Shown one piece after another: positions 27,363-30,086 of a DNA stretch of 30,086 nucleotides (the first letter of the stretch is position 1; each line of letters opens with the position of its first letter). Made by a program: the position numbers and the translations under genes. The DNA comes from a virus, in IMG/VR virus record IMGVR_UViG_3300030116_006028, positions 1 through 30,086 of that record; one strand, given 5' to 3'. The notes beneath the pieces are model-generated. The model did no database searches, was not told where the DNA came from, and saw only the letters and a list, made by a program, of their open reading frames with translations.

Positions 27363-28195
27363 TATGCTCCTTTAAGTGTTTCTATAAGTTGACTAGCTTT
27401 TGTCTTACTAATTTCACCTCTATTAATTGAAGCTAACAATGGAACATCTTTACATATTTCATGTTCAAGATTTTTATTAATAAGTACTTTTAAGTAGTCA
27501 ATTTGTTTTTCTGTAGCCATTTGATCCATCTGTGGTTCTGATGTAGATCCACTATTATTTGTTGGCGCAGCTGTTTGTGGCTGTGTATTCTTAAAGCTAT
27601 TGCTTGCATTAATACCGTCCATCTCTTCTTTTGGTGTTGGCTCATAACCTGCCAACTTAACAATAGATGACAAAGCCATTCTTAATGCTTTTGAACTAGC
27701 ACGAGTTTGTGCCATTGACATTAAATGGTTTGCGTCTTTACCGTTCCAATTTCTTTCAGAGTACATACAAACAGATTCACTGGCACCTCTTTGATTACCA
27801 TTCACATCAAGTGCTAGCACTCTTGCTTTGTAACCTAATACTTCGCCAGTATCTTCGTCTCTTAACTCTACTGTATATTCAGTCTGTGGTGTTATAGCAG
27901 TAGGAAGCATTGATCCTAAAAACTGCCAACCCTCAAATGTGACATACTTTTTACCTTGTATATCAGCATAGAGTTTTTGATTTTCAACAACATCGACTAA
28001 TGCTTTGGCATACTCTTGTGACTTCTTTACAAAGTCAGCAGGATTTGTAGTGCCAAATATATTCTGTGTCAATGCAGTCGGTTGTTCATTGTCTTTGACA
28101 ATGTCTGTTGAAGGTTCTACGACCTCCTCGACTTCGGCTTCTACAACTATTTCGTTTGTAGGTTCCTCAATCGGCTCTTTAGCTATTTCATTCAT
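27362..28195 (-). CDS. Probable single-strand DNA annealing / recombination protein
   Basis: 277 aa from the ATG at 28195, which has TAGGAGAG at good distance. A TTG at 28300 would add 35 residues but lacks a ribosome site. Core landmarks: YVTFEGWQFLGSML, ARVLALDVNGNQRGASESV, then MAQTRASSKALRMALSSIV and LAGYEPTPKEEM. This set occurs in phage Erf/RecT-like and Rad52-like annealing proteins near the recombination genes. The C-terminus (MATEKQIDYLKVLI) is a separate helical domain preceded by a Ser/Thr/Pro linker. Confidence 0.6.
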   Translation of the reverse strand: MNEIAKEPIEEPTNEIVVEAEVEEVVEPSTDIVKDNEQPTALTQNIFGTTNPADFVKKSQEYAKALVDVVENQKLYADIQGKKYVTFEGWQFLGSMLPTAITPQTEYTVELRDEDTGEVLGYKARVLALDVNGNQRGASESVCMYSERNWNGKDANHLMSMAQTRASSKALRMALSSIVKLAGYEPTPKEEMDGINASNSFKNTQPQTAAPTNNSGSTSEPQMDQMATEKQIDYLKVLINKNLEHEICKDVPLLASINRGEISKTKASQLIETLKGA

Positions 28196-28302
28196 TTTCT
28201 CTCCTATTGTGTAGTGTTCGATCTGTCGCCACCCATATTTACCAAAAACAACATCCATGTTGTCTTTCCAGTAATAAATATTAGAGTCGCTGTCTGACAA
28301 AT

Positions 28303-28530
28303 TTATACACTAATTCCGTTTTTGTTACGACCAGTTGAATTTGCCCAATTTATAACTGATTCTCTTTTCCAAATTCGTACTTGTCCACCAGATACAAGAC
28401 CATCTGGCTCTGGAAACTGTTTTCTTTGCTGCCAAGAACTAACTGTTTGTCTTGAGTAACCAAGCTCCTTAGCTATTTCTTGCACACCTAAAGGTTGATC
28501 TGTATTAGACCAAGGATTTGCTTTATTCAT
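28303..28530 (-). CDS. Excisionase / MerR-like HTH protein
   Basis: 75 aa behind AAGGAGAG. LGVQEIAKELGYSRQTVSSWQQRKQFPEPDG is a winged-helix/MerR-type DNA-binding motif (in parts: VQEIAKELGYSRQTVS, WQQRKQFPEPDG), then RIWKRESVINWAN, as in excisionase/AlpA-like proteins. It opens the minus-strand operon and faces the plus promoter, so it may regulate that overlapping region. Confidence 0.75.
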   Translation of the reverse strand: MNKANPWSNTDQPLGVQEIAKELGYSRQTVSSWQQRKQFPEPDGLVSGGQVRIWKRESVINWANSTGRNKNGISV

Positions 28531-28549
28531 TTCTCTCCTTATTTAATAG

Positions 28550-28599
28550 TTGCAAATTACTTATAGCCTAACTATAGTGGGCATATTGGTTAATGCCAA
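28550..28599. promoter_or_regulatory. Divergent promoters sharing a palindromic -10
   Basis: Plus: TTGCAA (28550-28555), 17 bases, TATAGT (28573-28578). Minus: TTGGCA (28594-28599), 17 bases, TATAGT (28571-28576). Both -10s lie in ACTATAGT (28571-28578), a perfect palindrome, so the two polymerases compete for the same bases. Confidence 0.7.
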
Positions 28600-28627
28600 C
28601 GAGTTATTACAAAAAAAAGGAGAGAGT

Positions 28628-28816
28628 ATGAACACTGATTGGGAATGGCCACCACAGGCAAAAAGAGAAATAAAAAAAATGCCAAAAGGTCAATGTATAC
28701 ACAAAGCTGAGTATATGGAAAATGGCTACCGATTTGGTGATAGAGATGAGGATCTATTATATTGTCCAAATTGCAATAGAAATTTTGATCTTTGGGATAT
28801 TGTCGGCGAACATTAA
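28628..28816 (+). CDS. Small zinc-ribbon protein (62 aa)
   Basis: Start chosen at ATG 28628 with AAAAGGAGAG; the frame is open from 28550 but that lies in the promoter. GQCIHKAEYMEN then LYCPNCNRNFDLWDI give C, H and CxxC. It is directly abutted by the transglycosylase gene. Opens the plus operon facing the excisionase gene. Confidence 0.6.
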   Translation: MNTDWEWPPQAKREIKKMPKGQCIHKAEYMENGYRFGDRDEDLLYCPNCNRNFDLWDIVGEH

Positions 28817-29362
28817 ATGATAGCTGAATGTTTGATACTTATAGCAAGTTTTCAGGGACTGGAAGTCTTACCAAACCCTGATCAAATGTACGAAGTAAAG
28901 GTATGTATCTCGGAAGAAATTCCACATGCCCTTGTTGATGACATACCTTACTTTGTACAATTTTTTGATTATGAAAACTTAGATACTGCTGTTCGTATAG
29001 CTTGGTGTGAAAGCAGGGGTAAATCCAATGCTTATAGATCAAGTGCTGATGACAGTGGTTTATTCCAATTTATACCAAGGACCTGGCGTTGGATGGTGGA
29101 GCTTTTTGGTATTCCTGAGTGGGATCATTGGGAAATTATGAGGTTTGGTGAACCACATTATGAACCAGATAAAGTTTATACAACTGATTTTGGTTTTGAA
29201 CAAGTTAAAGTTCAATTTAGTCCATACTGGAATGTTAAAGCAGCTTCTCATTTAGCAGAGGATACCTACAAAAATGTCAGGTGGACAGATTGGAACTCAA
29301 GTAAATGGTGCTGGGGTGACCCAGTAAAATGGAGGAAATTATGGAAAGCGGAAGAAGGATAG
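28817..29362 (+). CDS. Lytic transglycosylase-like (SLT fold) protein
   Basis: 181 aa, starting right after the previous stop. IAWCESRGKSNAYR (61-74) with the catalytic Glu65, then DSGLFQFIPRTW (79-90), and late AASHLAED, W-xx-W-x-S-W-CW, all match soluble lytic transglycosylases. It cleaves peptidoglycan between MurNAc and GlcNAc, probably for wall penetration or lysis. No strong signal peptide; the first 18 residues are only mildly hydrophobic. The stop overlaps the next gene. Confidence 0.75.
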   Translation: MIAECLILIASFQGLEVLPNPDQMYEVKVCISEEIPHALVDDIPYFVQFFDYENLDTAVRIAWCESRGKSNAYRSSADDSGLFQFIPRTWRWMVELFGIPEWDHWEIMRFGEPHYEPDKVYTTDFGFEQVKVQFSPYWNVKAASHLAEDTYKNVRWTDWNSSKWCWGDPVKWRKLWKAEEG

Positions 29363-29523
29363 GACAAACAAATAGAAAATCTAAGACTTACGGTGAAAAT
29401 AGGATCTGTAATTCTTATGGTTGTGTACAAGTTCTAAGTAGATACAATCACCAAGATTATTGTTTTATACATCATCAACCAAGAAGTTATAGAGTGAGAG
29501 GACACGAAATACATGATATTTGA
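29341..29523 (+). CDS. Small zinc-finger protein, actinophage type (60 aa)
   Basis: Start at ATG 29341 with GGAGG upstream, inside the end of the transglycosylase gene. NRICNSYGCVQVLSRYNHQDYCFIHH has C, C, L-S-x-YN and C-xxH, the signature of a small family common in actinophages (read as RICNSYGC then LSRYN then CFIHH). Function unknown, probably DNA-linked. Confidence 0.65.
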   Translation: MESGRRIGQTNRKSKTYGENRICNSYGCVQVLSRYNHQDYCFIHHQPRSYRVRGHEIHDI

Positions 29524-29671
29524 TGAAATAATTATGGATGACATTGATGATGAATTATCCGAAAAAGAGAAAAAATTGTATTTACTAACTAATATTAGTA
29601 TGTGTCATACAAAAAACAAAAAGCAGGGAGTGACGAATGGTGGCAGACAAAAATACAACAAGGGACAATAA
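29513..29671 (+). CDS. Hypothetical small protein (52 aa)
   Basis: Starts inside the end of the zinc-finger gene and overlaps the following GTG-started gene. MIFDEIIMDDIDDELSEKEKKLYLLTN then a basic tail with GGRQKYNKGQ (shown in parts: DDIDDELSEKEKK). Acidic head, basic tail. No family known. Confidence 0.5.
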   Translation: MIFDEIIMDDIDDELSEKEKKLYLLTNISMCHTKNKKQGVTNGGRQKYNKGQ

Positions 29672-29781
29672 AAGCAAGGCCTCAAACAGGACTTTGTATG
29701 TTTTGTGGCAAAAAATACTTAGGAAAAGATTCTATTTGCCAACAATGTTGGGATATACGACTAAAAAAGGACAAGAGATAG
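29602..29781 (+). CDS. Zinc-ribbon protein (59 aa)
   Basis: GTG start inside the preceding gene, reading SYKKQKAGSDEWWQ, then TGLCMFCGKKYLG and SICQQCWDIRL: CxxC...CxxC, 14-16 residues apart. A longer open frame in another phase from 29637 has no such motif. I therefore read this as the true gene. Its TAG overlaps the next start. Confidence 0.6.
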   Translation: MSYKKQKAGSDEWWQTKIQQGTIKARPQTGLCMFCGKKYLGKDSICQQCWDIRLKKDKR

Positions 29782-29915
29782 TGGAAAAAATTAAATATTT
29801 TTTTGAATTAAGACAGGTTGATAAAGAAATAAAACAAAGAGCAAAAGAGACAAAAGTTTTAGAAGATTTTATTGCTCAAAGAAAAAAAGAATTACCACAA
29901 GTGTGGGGTGAATAA
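29781..29915 (+). CDS. Small helical protein (44 aa)
   Basis: GTG start on the final G of the upstream TAG: EKIKYFFELRQVDKEIKQRAK then ETKVLEDFIAQRKKELPQVWGE (in parts: VLEDFIAQRKKEL). A long charged helix. It ends with TAATG coupling to the last gene. Confidence 0.55.
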   Translation: MEKIKYFFELRQVDKEIKQRAKETKVLEDFIAQRKKELPQVWGE

Positions 29916-30086
29916 TGGAACCTTTTAATATCTGGGAAAGTTTTGATAATTCTGAAAATGAAAATGAATATGATCCAAAAGATGATGATGCTTCTTTTGA
30001 TGAAGCTTTTTTAAATCGTATGAGATACAGAAAAGGTAAAAGAATTTCTGCTAATGAAGTTTACAGAGAGCTTGGTGACTTTATAG
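29915..30086 (+). CDS. Acidic N-terminal protein (3' partial)
   Basis: 57 codons open to the window end. MEPFNIWESFDNSENENEYD, then a DDDASFDEAFLNRM stretch and GKRISANEVYRELGDFI, which looks like a helical, possibly DNA-related module. Runs off the end, so function cannot be told. Confidence 0.55.
   Translation, partial: MEPFNIWESFDNSENENEYDPKDDDASFDEAFLNRMRYRKGKRISANEVYRELGDFI

Noticed and set aside
29637-29780. N-terminal half of a 92-codon ORF
   Set aside because: Better explained by the GTG zinc-ribbon frame with two CxxC motifs.

Overview
The window looks like part of a double-stranded DNA phage genome, or a prophage or metagenomic phage contig. It is AT-rich, densely packed with small overlapping genes, and carries fibre-like tail proteins, an endolysin with a peptidoglycan-binding domain, holin-like proteins, a lytic transglycosylase, a metallophosphoesterase and many tiny zinc-ribbon proteins. 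I see no terminase, portal, capsid, polymerase or integrase in this part. The host is not proven. Several cues point to a low-GC, probably aquatic, actinobacterium: a ferredoxin resembling those I associate with Acidimicrobiia-type actinobacteria, a sequence close to the actinobacterial LexA box, three genes whose -10 element sits only 6-7 bases before the ATG (leaderless style), and actinophage-like small proteins. This is inference.

Layout. (1) 1-6455, plus strand: an adhesin or tail-fibre locus. It has two copies of a small structural pair (GLVIALG peptide plus ~110-aa protein), a LamG-like protein, a glycine-rich tip-like protein and six related proteins ending in a GTFxLYGL-type strand. 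Most genes overlap by a few bases. The locus ends with an XkdW-like protein and a strong terminator (6482-6530). (2) 6559-9354: a promoter, a coiled-coil protein, an HTH-like protein, a metallophosphoesterase, a DUF5675-type endolysin and a holin-like protein. (3) 9435-14582: an SNase-like nuclease, a ferredoxin, a 1087-aa secreted FN3/Thr-rich/Glu-rich protein, then small membrane, Cys-rich and zinc-ribbon proteins. (4) 14579-16889: a small minus-strand membrane gene, an AIPR-like protein, a minus-strand acidic protein, and a ~490-bp non-coding block with hairpins, diverged direct repeats and a LexA-like box. (5) 16889-25371: an accessory region of short gene cassettes. (6) 25372-28530, minus strand: PP-loop (PAPS-reductase-like) protein, zinc-ribbon protein, unknown protein, probable single-strand-annealing protein and an excisionase-like HTH protein. 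(7) 28628-30086, plus strand: small zinc proteins, a lytic transglycosylase and a gene running off the end.

The most unusual part is 17.9-25.3 kb. Small-gene operons are separated by an intrinsic terminator, then one to three copies of a 31-bp one-directional repeat, then usually a promoter with a conserved 5' leader. I count 12 copies, all on the plus strand, with gap-free spacing: ATTA, six variable bases, then ATTTTCAATCYCRTTTT. The layout recalls the promoter/stem-loop (PeSL) shuffling cassettes of T4-type phages, but the repeat itself is not one I recognise. The last copy overlaps a good promoter that faces a ~70-nt terminator-bounded segment without an ORF, a candidate small RNA.
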